A stretch of 64,000 nucleotides of DNA. It comes from Mesostigma viride (lineage: Eukaryota; Streptophyta; Mesostigmatophyceae; Mesostigmatales; Mesostigmataceae). Of the stretch, positions 15,817 through 28,860 are shown in pieces. How positions within the stretch are numbered: position 1 is the stretch's first letter; each line of letters begins with the position of its first letter. The translations under genes and the position numbers were made by a program. The stretch lies in assembly GCA_009746045.1 (NCBI GenBank), contig RPFO01000026.1, positions 3,963,399-4,027,398 of the forward strand, given 5' to 3'. The notes under the pieces are model-generated. The model worked only from the letters and a program-made list of their open reading frames with translations, was not told where the DNA came from and ran no database searches.

Positions 15817-16594
15817 TGTTGGAAAGGTAGAGGAAACTAATGGGTTTTACACAATGCCTTGTGCTTGGCCTTGTTACCCTTGCACCTTGCAGGTGATGAA
15901 AGACTGAGCTTGAAGACAATGGAAGAGAGACCAGAAAAAGAGTTTTATTTCTTAGGCTGAGAGGTTAGGAAAAGAGGTACCTGGCCTTAGGAGCCAGTTT
16001 CTTTTTATACCTTTCTAGCTAGGAAGGATGACATCAGATGCTGATGTCATCATAGAAGCTTGTAGAAACATCTAAGCATATTCCCAGCATATTCTCAGTA
16101 TATTCCAGGAATATTCCTGGCATATTCCTAGAACATTCCAAGGTCATTCTAGAAAGGTTCTAATGAGCTGGCATGACAGTTGATTGCCAAATGTCCTCTG
16201 AACAATGTGCCACATCTAATGCTTAATAAAGTGACACATGGTTTCTACTTGGAATGACAAGTGTAATCCAATGAGTCTATCCACTTGTCAGTCAATGGAA
16301 TGCAACACTTGTCACTATGAGCTTCCAACACATGTCAGCTCATGGAATGGACACTTGTCTACCAAAGAAGTACACCACTTGTCAAGCATGGAAGTGATGC
16401 TACTAGACCAACTCAGGTACAAGAGATCTATGGCCAAATATAGGACTATGGCACATGAACATTGATCAGCTCATTGAGAGCAATTCATCTAACTTATCAA
16501 ATCTATCAAATTCTCAGCCCTTGTGAAGTAAAACAAAGAAGAAGAAAGTCAGGCTGGAATATAGTGTGGGCAGGTGGGTATATGATCCCCAACA
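15817..16594 (-). repeat. 3' LTR of the copia element
   Basis: This 778-bp repeat is identical to 20985-21762 except at position 16500. On the minus strand it starts TGTTGGGGATC and ends TTTCCAACA. It contains a TATAAAA-type box near 16003-16009 and an AATAAA signal at 15944-15949, so U3, R and U5 can be placed roughly. Confidence 0.96.
16109..16154 (-). promoter_or_regulatory. Heat-shock-element-like cluster in LTR U3
   Basis: Three perfect GAAnnTTC or TTCnnGAA dimers lie within 46 bp: GAATATTC (16109-16116), GAACATTC (16131-16138) and TTCTAGAA (16147-16154). They sit about 100-150 bp upstream of the TATA-like box on the element's strand. The 5' LTR has the same sites at 21277-21284, 21299-21306 and 21315-21322. 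Such dimers are the core of heat-shock-factor sites; a role here is inferred. Confidence 0.5.
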
Positions 16595-16602
16595 CCCCCC
16601 TT
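16595..16602 (-). other. Polypurine tract of the copia element
   Basis: The minus strand reads AAGGGGGG immediately before the 3' LTR. This is the usual plus-strand primer position. It lies only about 20 bp after the pol stop codon at 16623. Confidence 0.85.
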
Positions 16603-16622
16603 AGCCAGCTGAACACAAAGGA

Positions 16623-19600
16623 CTAAGTTGACATGAGTTTGCCACGCAGGGCAGTGAACCTGGCACGTGAAAGTGCCTTCGTCAGAAGATCAGCAAGCAT
16701 GTCCTCCCCAGGACAATGCTTCATGGCGATGAGTCCCCCCTCCACCTTCTCCCGGATGAAATGGAAACGCACGTCAATGTGCTTCGTGCGCTTGGGATGA
16801 ACAGGGTCACGAGCGAGTGCCACGGCGCCTGTGTTGTCGCAGAAGACAGGCGTGGGCCCCTGAACTGGATGCCCCAGCTCCCCCAACATGTGCCTCAGTG
16901 GAAGCACTAGCTGGGTTACGCTGCTAGCAGCAATGTACTCCGCCTCGCAGGAAGACAGGGCGGTAACGTGCTGCTTGCGGCTGCACCACTCGACTGCGGC
17001 CCCCCTGAACATCACTACATTGCCAGAGACAGATCTGCGTGTCTCAGGGCAGTTCCCCCAATCGGCATCCGTCCACCCCTCCAGCCCCCCTTGGCCACCA
17101 TAGCGCAGTCCCAAGTCCTTGGTGTGGACAAGGTAGCGCACCACTCGCTTGGCCAGCTCCAAGTCGCCCTCCGTGGGTGCCTGCATGCATTGGGCCAGCT
17201 GGTTGACAGCAAAAGCAATGTCTGGGCGCGTCCATGTCGCGGCGTACATGAGAGCACCAACAATCTGCTGAAAGAGTTGATGGTTTGGGGCATCACACAT
17301 TCCCCCCTCGCGACGGGGACTACCAGGCACTATAGGGGTGTGCACAGGGTGAGGGGTAGAAAGCCCAAAACGGGCAGCAATAGCTTCAATGTAGGGCCGT
17401 TGGTGCATGGTAAGGGAACGAGACGCAGGGTCGATAGTAAGGGAAACACCGAGGAAAAGAGAGGGATTGTCCGACTCAGTGATTTGAAAAGTATTAGCCA
17501 AACGGCGAGACCAGGATGCCAGCCAGGAAGGGGAAGGATGAGCAGCAAGAATGTCATCGACGTGCACGAACACGAAACCACGAGACGAAGGGTAGTAATA
17601 CAGGCACGCATCAATTTGGCTTTGGATGGCGCCGTCAGAAAGAAGGTGTGCACGGAACGTTTTATGCCAATTGCGTGGCGCTTGCTTGATGCCATACAAG
17701 CTGCGGTGCAGCTTCCACACAAGCACATCGCCATTGGCATCCCGCTCTTCAAAGCCAGTAGGGGGACGCACAAAGACATCCTCCTGTAGGGGAGCATAGA
17801 GAAAAGCGGTTCGGACATCGAGCTGCTTGACAGTAAAGCCAGACGTGACAGCTAAAGCAAGAGCAAGTCGCACGGTGGACGCACGAACAGTGGGGGAAAA
17901 GACTTCATTAAAGTCGATACCTTCACGTTGGGCAAAACCTTTCACGACAAACCTGGCCTTGTGACGGCCGTCGGACTTGACAGCAAATACCCACCGGGAA
18001 GGGAGGACCTTGGCACCGGCGGGCAAAGTACGCGGGCTCACAAGCGAGTATACTGCATGATCACGAATGCTATTAATTTCGCTCAACATCGCAGCCCGCC
18101 ACTCTGGACTGTTGTTAGCCTCAGTAAAGGAGACGGGAAGGGAAACGTCACTGCCAGTAAAATGCACTGTGTCAAAAAGATCACGAACTGACTGGTAATG
18201 CGGAAAAAAACGAGCCCATTTAGGCGACACCGTGACAGGGGGAGCATAGGTAGTAATCTCCATCGCGAGGGGTTCACGGGTGCTACCGCAAAACATCAGC
18301 TCATCAGCAGTTGCCATGGCGACATTACCAGCTGGGTTACGTCGCAGCGCAGAGATTGTACTTTGCAGTCGAGCAGCACTTGAAGTGGCAGTGACCGGTG
18401 GACCAGCAGACAGCTCCCGTGCGTCACTTGGGGAGACGTCGTCAGTAGTTAGGACGGGCTGTGAAAAGTTTGGAGCACCGTCGAGCGCCTCCGGAACTGG
18501 TCTAGGACTTGGGACGTTGACTGCATCAGGACTTGGTGCGTCCGCTCCCTCGTGGCGAAGCTCCTCAGGAATATCCCTTCTGGTGGCGTCCAGAAACCTC
18601 GCCTGAGACCGGGTGACCGGTCCGCTAGGTTCGGCCAGAGAATTTGGCTGAACTTCTGCTACAGCCGGAAGATCAGTTGGTGAAGTTTCCTCCAGTGCGG
18701 CAGAACTTTCCAGAAGCGGCGCAGGAGTTGGCATGGCCCCATTGCGCCAGGCCTCATTGAAGGTGACATGCAGGCGGCGAATGACATCCTTGGATTCTGG
18801 ACGGTAAATGAGGTACGCCGGCGATTCCAGATCATAGCCGACGAAGATTCCAGGCAGAGCCTTGGCCTCCAGCTTGCCACGTGGGCCCTCCACCCGATAG
18901 AAGGCAGGGCAGCCGAAAATTCGAAGATTCGAGAGATCCGCATTGCGACCGGTGAGCAGGAAGTGTGGCGTGGCACCTCCAGGATTCGAGCTAGACGGCA
19001 GGCGGTTAAGTATATAAACCGCGCAATTGAAGGCTAGTGCCCAGAATCCTTTGGGCAAACCGGCATGCGTGAGCATTGCCAGTGTCATGCCCATGGCCAG
19101 ACCCCACAGCCGCTCCGCCACTCCGTTCTGCTCAGGAGTGTAGGGGCTGGAGAACTCCTGGTGCACTCGGTGTTCAGCGCAGACGGCCCGCCACGCCTGC
19201 CCAGTGAAGACTGCGTCGTTGTCGGTCCGGAGAAGAATCGAACCGTTGTAGAAGGGGCGAATTTCGCGCGCGAGCAGCTGCTGTAGGGCGTCAACAGCCT
19301 CGTCCTTGTGTCGAAGCGGAAAGCACCATCGCCAGCGGGTAGCATCGTCGGTGAAGCCGAGCATGTAGCGGGCGCCTCCAATTGCTGGCTGCATCGGCCC
19401 GAGAATGTCGCTGTGAAGCTTGGCTCGGGGAACAGTCGATCGGAGCTGTCCAGGCGAAAATGAGCGCCTCTTGATGAAGCCAGCAGGGCAGGATGGGCAG
19501 CCAGGCGATGACAGGCGCCTCGAAAAAAGGTTAGACTCCGGAATGGCGGCCAGCCTCTTGATCCGATCTTCGCCAGCATGCCCAAGACGCCAGTGCCAGA

Positions 19601-20332
19601 GCAGGCTCGCCGGCCGCTCGATGGCCGTGGCAGCCATTGCCGCCTCGTCGCGCTCCGCAGGTAACACGTAGATGTTGTTCTGCAGCGCAATCTTGTGCGT
19701 CTCGTTGTCCAGCACCACTGTCTGCTCGGTGAGGTCGACTTTGTGGCCGTCCTTGGCGAGCTGCCCAGCTGATAGCAGTCGGGCGCTCAAGCCGGGCACG
19801 AAGAGCGCACCATTCAGGTGCACATGCTGGTTGGGCAGTTTGAGCCGAATCGTGCCCACTCCCGTCGCGCGAAGACGTCCTCCTGATCCGACGATGTTCC
19901 TAGTGGTGGGGGTGAGGGACACAAAGTCAGTGCGGCATGGGGACATGTGGCTGCTTGCAGCGGAGTCCAGAACCCAGGCAGGGGGCTTGGGGCTATACTG
20001 CGTGAGTGCAGCAGCCTCCTGCGACGGCGCCGACTCGGCGATGGTGGTGAAGACGAAGCCCTCCGGCAGCTCCGCGGCCTCCTGGGTGTTGTTGGCCACG
20101 CTTCCGCCAGGTGAGGTCTCCTTCTTGGTCGCTTGGTTGCCCCTCCTGCGCTGGTTGCCCCGCCGTCCTTGGTTCTTGCTTCGTGGCTTGAGCTGGGAGT
20201 TCTTTTGCCAGCACTGGGTCTCCGCATGCCCACTCCTGTTGCAGTAGGCGCAGTGCTTCCTCTCACCACCCTTGTTGGCAGTGTGGAAAGCTTGACCTTG
20301 GGCTGGCTCCTCCTTGGTGCTTGAGAAGGCCG
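16623..20332 (-). CDS. pol: Copia Pol polyprotein (zinc knuckle, protease, integrase, RT, RNase H)
   Basis: The frame is open from the gag overlap to a TAG stop at 16623-16625. A CCHC knuckle (HCAYCNRSGHAETQC, 20211-20255) opens the region. Numbering from codon 20099, residues 43-52 carry the protease motif VLDSAASSHM, with DSA where DSG is usual. The HHCC integrase zinc site uses H169, H174, C201 and C204. The integrase triad D231, D293, E329 has the D35E spacing. Reverse transcriptase has KQLDVRTAFL (758-767), SLYGIKQAPR (800-809) and VHVDD (845-849), where YVDD is more common. RNase H uses D1011, E1052, D1088 and D1109. All domains are intact, so the protein could be active if expressed. 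The upstream boundary is set by the frame change from gag, since no ATG is obvious. Confidence 0.95.
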
Positions 20333-20965
20333 TCCTCCCAGCAGCATGTCCTCCGCCTCCAGCAGCGCAGCCTTGACCTCCTCCAAGCTGTCCTCCTCTT
20401 TGAAGTGCGCTGAAATCAGGGCAGGGCGATATCGGTCAGGCAGGCCGCTCTTGAGGATAGCCGCAAAATCTTGGTCGCTCATGACGCCTCCCACCGCACG
20501 GTAGTCCGCCAGCAGCAGCAATCCACGTAGGATATACTGCCCCATGGTCTCCCCAGGCTTCATTTGCAGCCGGTGAAGCTGAATCCTGAGGTCCATGCGG
20601 TGACTCTTGGTGAGCTTTTGTTGCTCGTAGACCTCCCTCAGCGTCTTGTAGAGCTTGCTGCCAGATTGGTCTGGCACGAGCGATAGGATGCGCCTCGCTT
20701 CTCCCACAAGTGCAGCTGAGATGACAAGGCCAACAGCTTGGTCAGCCTTGCGGTCCTGCCTGGTGCCCAGCAGGACGTCCTTAACCTCATAGAAGGAACA
20801 GAAACCCTCAAGAGATGTCTTGGTCTCCTCCCAGCCACGTAGGCTTGTGCCATCGAATTTCAGCACCATCTTGGAGCACACATTCAGCATAGGAGTGTAG
20901 TCGACGTCGCTTGCCATGGAGCTTGTAGCTGGGCTGGGTTTCTTGGTGGTCTTCTTGGAGCTCAT
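20330..20965 (-). CDS. gag: Copia Gag (capsid part)
   Basis: Translation starts at the ATG at 20965 (MSSKKTTKK), about 20 bp after the 5' LTR and overlapping the usual leader position. The protein has the helical copia capsid pattern, including LYKTLREVYEQQ, QLHRLQMKPGETMGQYI and ILKSGLPDRY, as in the UBN2-type gag family. The zinc knuckle that should end Gag lies in the -1 frame shared with pol. The gag frame remains open to 19814, but its sequence past about 20330 becomes a basic low-complexity shadow of pol. The switch is therefore near 20330, by programmed frameshifting or by a one-base mutation. Confidence 0.88.
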
Positions 20966-20969
20966 GAAG

Positions 20970-20984
20970 ATTCCTCCGATACCA
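20970..20984 (-). other. Primer-binding site, initiator tRNA-Met type
   Basis: On the minus strand TGGTATCGGAGG follows the 5' LTR directly. Plant copia elements typically have TGGTATCAGAGC, complementary to the 3' end of initiator tRNA-Met, and this differs at only a few bases. Confidence 0.8.
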
Positions 20985-21762
20985 TGTTGGAAAGGTAGAG
21001 GAAACTAATGGGTTTTACACAATGCCTTGTGCTTGGCCTTGTTACCCTTGCACCTTGCAGGTGATGAAAGACTGAGCTTGAAGACAATGGAAGAGAGACC
21101 AGAAAAAGAGTTTTATTTCTTAGGCTGAGAGGTTAGGAAAAGAGGTACCTGGCCTTAGGAGCCAGTTTCTTTTTATACCTTTCTAGCTAGGAAGGATGAC
21201 ATCAGATGCTGATGTCATCATAGAAGCTTGTAGAAACATCTAAGCATATTCCCAGCATATTCTCAGTATATTCCAGGAATATTCCTGGCATATTCCTAGA
21301 ACATTCCAAGGTCATTCTAGAAAGGTTCTAATGAGCTGGCATGACAGTTGATTGCCAAATGTCCTCTGAACAATGTGCCACATCTAATGCTTAATAAAGT
21401 GACACATGGTTTCTACTTGGAATGACAAGTGTAATCCAATGAGTCTATCCACTTGTCAGTCAATGGAATGCAACACTTGTCACTATGAGCTTCCAACACA
21501 TGTCAGCTCATGGAATGGACACTTGTCTACCAAAGAAGTACACCACTTGTCAAGCATGGAAGTGATGCTACTAGACCAACTCAGGTACAAGAGATCTATG
21601 GCCAAATATAGGACTATGGCACATGAACATTGATCAGCTCATTGAGAGCAATTCATCTAACTTATCAGATCTATCAAATTCTCAGCCCTTGTGAAGTAAA
21701 ACAAAGAAGAAGAAAGTCAGGCTGGAATATAGTGTGGGCAGGTGGGTATATGATCCCCAACA
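20985..21762 (-). repeat. 5' LTR of the copia element
   Basis: This 778-bp LTR is the promoter copy. Its TATA-like box lies at about 21171-21177 and its AATAAA at 21112-21117 (both on the minus strand). It matches the 3' LTR except for one base at 21668. Confidence 0.96.
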
Positions 21763-24700
21763 TACATCCACCGCGCACGCAAGGGCCGGCTGCACACACA
21801 CGTACATACACCGCGCACGCAAGGGGCAACTGCACACACATGTACACACACCGCGCACGCAAGGGGCAACTGCACACACACGTACACACACCGCGCACGC
21901 TTGGGGCGGCTGCACACACACGTACATACACCGCGCACGCAAGGGGCGGCTGCACACACACGTACATCCACCGCGCACGCAAGGGGCAACTGCACACACA
22001 TGTACACACACCGTGCACGCTTGGGGCAGCTGCACTCACATGTACACACACCGCGCACGCAAGGGGCGGCTGCACACACACGTACATCCACCGCGCACGC
22101 AAGGGGCAACTGCACACACACGTACATCCACCGCGCACGCAAGGGGCGGCTGCACACACACGTACACACACCGCGCACGCAAGGGGCAACTGCACACACA
22201 TGTACACACACCGCGCACGCTTGGGGCGGCTGCACACACACGTACCTACACCGCGCACGCAAGGGGCGGCTGCACACACACGTACATACACCGCGCACGC
22301 AAGGGGCAACTGCACACACATGTACATACACCGCGCACGCAAGGGGCAACTGCACACACATGTACACACACCGCGCACGCAAGGGGCAACTGCACACACA
22401 CGTACACACACCGCGCACGCTTGGGGCGGCTGCACACACACGTACCTACACCGCGCACGCAAGGGGCGGCTGCACACACACGTACATCCACCGCGCACGC
22501 AAGGGGCAACTGCACACACATGTACACACACCGCGCACGCTTGGGGCAGCTGCACTCACATGTACACACACCGCGCACGCAAGGGCCGGCTGCACACACA
22601 CGAAAAACCACCGCGCACGCAAGGGGCAACTGCACACACACGTACATCCACCGCGCACGCAAGGGGCGGCTGCACACACACGTACACACACCGCGCACGC
22701 AAGGGGCAACTGCACACACATGTACACACACCGCGCACGCTTGGGGCGGCTGCACACACACGTACCTACACCGCGCACGCAAGGGGCGGCTGCACACACA
22801 CGTACATACACCGCGCACGCAAGGGGCAACTGCACACACATGTACATACACCGCGCAACCACGGGGCGGCTGCACACACACGTACATACACCGCGCACGC
22901 AAGGGGCAACTGCACACACATGTACACACACCGCGCACGCTTGGGGCGGCTGCACACACACGTACCTACACCGCGCACGCAAGGGGCGGCTGCACACACA
23001 CGTACATACACCGCGCACGCAAGGGGCAACTGCACACACATGTACATACACCGCGCAACCACGGGGCGGCTGCACACACACGTACACACACCGCGCACGC
23101 AAGGGGCAGCTGCACACACACGTACATACACCATGCACGCAAGGGGCTGCACACACACGTACATACACCATGCACGCAAGGGGCTGCACACACACTTACA
23201 CACACCTTGCACGCAAGGGCCGGCATGCACACACACTGGCATACACCGCGCACGCAAGGGGCGAGTGCACACACACGTACACACACCGCGCACGCAATTA
23301 AGGGACGGCTGCACACACACGTACATACACCGCGCACGCAAGGGGCAACGGCACTCACATGTACATACACCATGCACGCAAGGGGCGGCTGCACACACAC
23401 GTACACACACCATGCACGCAAGGAGCGACTTCACGCACAGGTACACACACCATGCACGCAAGGTTCGGCTGCACACACATGTACATCCACCGCGCACGCA
23501 AGGGGCGGCTGCACACACATGTACATACACCATGCACGCAAGGGGCGGCTGCACACACCTGTACATCCACCGCGCACGCAAGGGGCGAGTGCACACACAC
23601 GTACACACACCGCGCACGCAAGGGGCGGTTGCACACACACGTACACACACCATGCACGCAATTGCCGGCATGCACACACACGTACATCCACCGCGCACGC
23701 AAGGGGCAACTGCACACACATGTACACACACCGCGCACGCTTGGGGCAGCGGCACTCACATGTACACACACCGCGCACGCAAGGGCCGGCTGCACACACA
23801 CGTACATACACCGCGCACGCAAGGGGCAACTGCACACACATGTACACACACCGCGCACGCAAGGGGCAACTGCACACACACGTACACACACCGCGCACGC
23901 TTGGGGCGGCTGCACACACACGTACCTACACCGCGCACGCAAGGGGCGGCTGCACACACACGTACATCCACCGCGCACGCAAGGGGCAACTGCACACACA
24001 TGTACACACACCGCGCACGCTTGGGGCAGCTGCACTCACATGTACACACACCGCACACGCAAGGGCCGGCTGCACACACACGTACATACACCGCGCACGC
24101 AAGGGGCAACTGCACACACACGTACATACACCGCGCACGCAAGGGGCGGCTGCACACACACGTACACACACCGCGCACGCAAGGGGCAACTGCACACACA
24201 TGTACACACACCGCGCACGCTTGGGGCGGCTGCACACACACGTACCTACACCGCGCACGCAAGGGGCGGCTGCACACACACGTACATACACCGCGCACGC
24301 AAGGGGCAACTGCACACACATGTACATACACCGCGCAACCACGGGGCGGCTGCACACACACGTACATACACCGCGCACGCTTGGGGCAGCTGCACTCACA
24401 TGTACACACACCGCGCACGCTTGGGGCGGCTGCACACACACGTACCTACACCGCGCACGCAAGGGGCGGCTGCACACACACGTACATACACCGCGCACGC
24501 AAGGGGCAACTGCACACACATGTACATACACCGCGCAACCACGGGGCGGCTGCACACACACGTACATACACCGCGCACGCAAGGGGCGGCTGCACACATA
24601 CGTACCTACACCGCGCACGCAAGGGGCGACTGCACACCCATGTACATCCACCGCGCACGCAAGGGGCGAGTGCAAACACACGTACCTACACCGCGCACGC

Positions 24701-27700
24701 AAGGGGCGGCTGCACACACACGAAAAACCACCGCGCACGCAAGGGGCGGCTGCACACACACGTACACACACCGCGCACGCAAGGGGCAGCTGCACACACA
24801 CGTACATACACCATGCACGCAAGGGGCTGCACACACACTTACACACACCTTGCACGCAAGGGCCGGCATGCACACACACTGCATGGCATACACCGCCCAC
24901 GCAAGGGGCGGCTGCACACACGTACATACACCGCGCACGCAAGGGGCGGCTGCACACACACGTACATACACCGCGCACGCAATTAAGGGGAAACTGTCCA
25001 CACATGGACATACACTGCGCACGGAAGGGGCGGCTGCATTAACACGTACATACACCGCGCACGCAAGGGGCGGCTGCACACACACGTACATACACCATGC
25101 ACGCAAGGGGCGGCTGCACACACATGTACATCCACCGCGCACGCAAGGGGCGAGTGCACACACACGTACACACACCGCGCACGCAAGGGGCGGCTGCACA
25201 CACACGTACACACACCATGCACGCAATTGCCGGCATGCACACACACGTACATCCACCGCGCACGCAAGGGGCAACTGCACACACATGTACACACACCGCG
25301 CACGCTTGGGGCAGCTGCACTCACATGTACACACACCGCGCACGCAAGGGCCGGCTGCACACACACTTACATACACCGCGCACGCAAGGGGCAACTGCAC
25401 ACACATGTACACACACCGCGCACGCAAGGGCCGGCTGCACACACACGTACATACACCGCGCACGCAAGGGGAAACTGCCCACACATGGACATACACTGCG
25501 CACGCAAGGGGCGGCTGCATTAACACGTACATACACCGCGCACGCAAGGGCCGGCATGCACACACACGTACATACACCGCCCATGTAAGGGGCGGCTGCA
25601 CACACACGTACACACACCATGCACGCAAGGGCCGGCATGCACACACAGTATACACACACCGCGCACGCAAGGGGCGGCTGCACACACACGTACATACACT
25701 GCGCACGCAAGGGGCTGCTGCACACACACTTACACTCACCATGCACGCAAGGGGCGGCTGCACACACACGTACATACACCGCGCACGCAAGGGACGGCTG
25801 CACACACACGTACATACACCGCGCACGCAAGGGGCAACTGCCCGCACATGTACATCCACCGCGCACGCAATTAAGGGACGGCTGCACACACACGTACATA
25901 CACCGCGCACGCAAGGGGCAACGGCACTCACATGTACATACACCATGCACGCAAGGGGCGGCTGCACACACACGTACATACACCGCGCACGCAAGGGGCT
26001 GCTGCACACACACTTACACACACAATGCACGCAATTAGGGGCGACGGCACTCACATGTACATACTCTTGGGCGGCTGCACTCACATGTACATACACCGCG
26101 CATGCAAGGGGCAACTGCACACACACGTACACACACCATGCACGCAAGGGCCGGCATGCACACACACGTACATACACTGCGCACGCAAGGGGCAACTGCA
26201 CACACAACGTACACACACCATGCACGGAAGGGACGGCTGCACTCACATGTACACACACCATGCACGCAAGGGCCGGCTGCACACACACGTACATACACCA
26301 TGCACGCAAGGGGCTGCACACACACTTACACACCACCTTGCACGCAAGGGCCGGCATGCACACACACTGGCATACACCGCGCACGCAAGGGGCGGCTGCA
26401 CACACGTACATACACCGCGCACGCAAGGGGCGAGTGCACACACACGTACACACACCGCGCACGCAATTAAGGGACGGCTGCACACACACGTACATACACC
26501 GCGCACGCAAGGGGCAACGGCACTCACATGTACATCCACCATGCACGCAAGGGGCGGCTGCACACACACGTACACACACCATGCACGCAAGGACAAGGAT
26601 TCACACACATGTACACACACAAAGCACGCAAGGGGCTGCTGCACACACACGTACATACACCGCGCACGCAAGGGGCGGCTGCACTCACATGTACACACAC
26701 AAAGCACGCAAGGGCCGGCTGCACACACACGTACATACACTGCGCACGCACGGGGCGACTGCACACACATGTACATAAACCATGCACGCAAGGGGCGGCT
26801 GCACACACATGTACATACACCGCGCACGCAAGGGGCGAGTGCAAACACATGTACATACACCGCGCACGCAAGGACAAGGATGCACACACATGTACATACA
26901 CCGCGCACGCAAGGGGCGGCTGCACACACACGTACATACACCGCGCACGCAAGGGGCGAGTGCGCACACACGTACATACACCGCGCACGCAAGGGGCGGC
27001 TGCACACACACGTACATACACCGCGCACGCACGGGGCCAGTGCAAGCACATGTACATACACCATGCACGCAAGGGGCGGCTGCACACACATGTACATACA
27101 CCGCGCACGCAAGGGGCGAGTGCAAACACATGTACATACACCGCGCACGCAAGGGGCAACTGCCCGCACATGTACATCCACCGCACACGCAAGGGGCGGC
27201 TGCACACACATGTACATACACCGCGCACGCAAGGGGCGGCTGCACACACACGTACATACACCGCGCACGCAAGGGGCGAGTGCGCACACACGTACATACA
27301 CCGCGCACGCAAGGGGGGCTGCACACACACGTACATACACCGCGCACGCAAGGGGCCAGTGCAAGCACATGTACATACACCATGCACGCAAGGGCCGGCA
27401 TGCACAGAAACGTACATACACCGCGCACGCAAGGGGCTGCTGCACACACACGTACACACACCATGCACGCACGGGGCGGCTGCACACACACGTACATCCA
27501 CTGCGCACGCACGGGGCCGGCGACTGCACACACATGTACATAAACCATGCACGCAAGGGGCGGCTGCACACACATGTACATCCACCGCGCACGCAAGGGG
27601 CGAGTGCAAACACATGTACATACACCGCGCACGCAAGGACAAGGATGCACACACATGTACATACACCGCGCACGCAAGGGGCGGCTGCACACGCACGTAC

Positions 27701-27780
27701 ATACACCGCGCACGCAAGGGGCGGCTGCACACACACGTACATACACCGCGCACGCACGGGGCCAGTGCAAGCACATGTAC
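21763..27780. repeat. 40-bp minisatellite array, segment 3
   Basis: The array resumes with the tacat duplication and continues the 2600-bp higher-order repeat to about 24230. Units become more divergent to the right (aaggacaaggat, acggggccagt and attaaggg variants), as expected toward the edge of a satellite where homogenisation is weaker. It stops at the GTAC target of the next element. Confidence 0.95.
27777..27780. repeat. GTAC target duplication (left) of the 5.26-kb element
   Basis: GTAC occurs here and at 33044-33047. Removing the element and one copy gives a normal minisatellite core, cacatgtacatacacc. Confidence 0.85.
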
Positions 27781-27816
27781 AGTACCAACCCGCGGTAACG
27801 CAACTAGTTACGCAAC
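27781..27816 (+). repeat. Left TIR of the GTAC element
   Basis: 36 bp, the exact reverse complement of 33008-33043. Confidence 0.95.
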
Positions 27817-28663
27817 TAATCAAAAAAAATTAAATGACGTATTTATATGAAGGAAGTGTAGGGCTACCCAACGCCACCTTCCGTTGCGTAAAAGCTTATG
27901 TCTACAGAAAGATACGGGGTCAGGAAGAATCGCCATAGCCAGTTCCGCAAAAGGCACTCACCGATTTTGCGGTTCCGCAACGAGGGAGAAACGCAACAAA
28001 CATGGGGTACCCTCGATGTAGGGGCCAATAATGAACTGACGCGTTGCGGTTAAAAAGGATGCGGCGGAAGTCAGAAGTCTGAAATTGATCGATCCTCAGT
28101 TATTACGTCTGGCTTCCTCGTATTTACGAAAGGTGCGTAAGGGCTGCCACCGGTACGTACAGTACGTAGTACCAGGTCCGCCATGGCATATCGACGTGTT
28201 AAAATTTGGCATACACGCCAAAATTAATTTTGCCCGACAGGCTCATGAAATATAATGTGTTCGCTTGGACTGTTTATATGTACTGAAAGCATAGCATCAT
28301 TGACGATGGCTTGTGCGAAATCCTCACATTAATATGTAAAGTACTAATCGTGGATCGGACGTGCATAACGTCGCTCCACACGTAAGCCAGCCATAATTTC
28401 AATGCACAAGGATACACATTTCCATCACCATTCATCTTCATCATCCTGAACGACTCGAAAACGCGGAAAAGATAACGGCAGGCTCGAGCTACCATGGTCC
28501 GGATTCTCCCGATTTCTGGCCTGCGCTGGTTGTCTCTTTGATAACGTGCATGTACCAAAAAATTTGTGGGCGCGGTGTACGTATTTTTCACACTTGATCA
28601 TCGTGAACCGGCGTGTACCCTCGTCCGGCGCACGCATTACATACTACATACACGTGTACGTAC

Positions 28664-28743
28664 GACAGGACAACAGCTATCTATCAATGATGATAGATAG
28701 CTGTTTGTCCTGTCGGTCATTGATAGATAGCTGTTGTCCTGTC
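28664..28743. repeat. Hairpin of three copies of a 23-bp palindromic half
   Basis: gacaggacaacagctatct and its complement alternate: one forward copy, then two complementary copies separated by a few bases. A cruciform with a very short loop is possible. It lies inside the GTAC element. Confidence 0.8.
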
Positions 28744-28860
28744 GGAGATAGTACAACAATTACAATACATCATCACTTGATCTTAGCTTGCAATTTATAA
28801 ACATTAAATCATCATTTTTAAAAGGAACAAATATAATTGATCATCCACAAGTCCGCCTGT

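Larger units (their letters stand above)
15817..21762 (-). mobile_element. Complete Ty1/copia LTR retrotransposon
   Basis: The 5946-bp element lies on the minus strand between tacat duplications. It has two 778-bp LTRs ending TG...CA, a primer-binding site next to the 5' LTR, a polypurine tract next to the 3' LTR, and gag and pol frames covering capsid, zinc knuckle, protease, integrase, reverse transcriptase and RNase H, in the order integrase before reverse transcriptase that defines Ty1/copia. The LTRs differ at one visible base (16500 A, 21668 G on the plus strand), so insertion was recent. The only visible coding defect is a -1 frame change between gag and pol, which may be natural or a mutation. 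Confidence 0.97.

Noticed and set aside
3045-15907. ORFs of 1000-3900 codons rich in His, Thr and Ala, and Cys/Val-rich ORFs on the opposite strand
   Set aside because: They come from a 40-bp repeat that has no stop codon in any frame. Each frame is open, codon phase rotates every unit, and indels between units switch frames freely, so no frame is under selection.
16716-20247. Plus-strand ORFs antisense to the copia element
   Set aside because: They are shadows of the intact gag-pol frame and show no motif.
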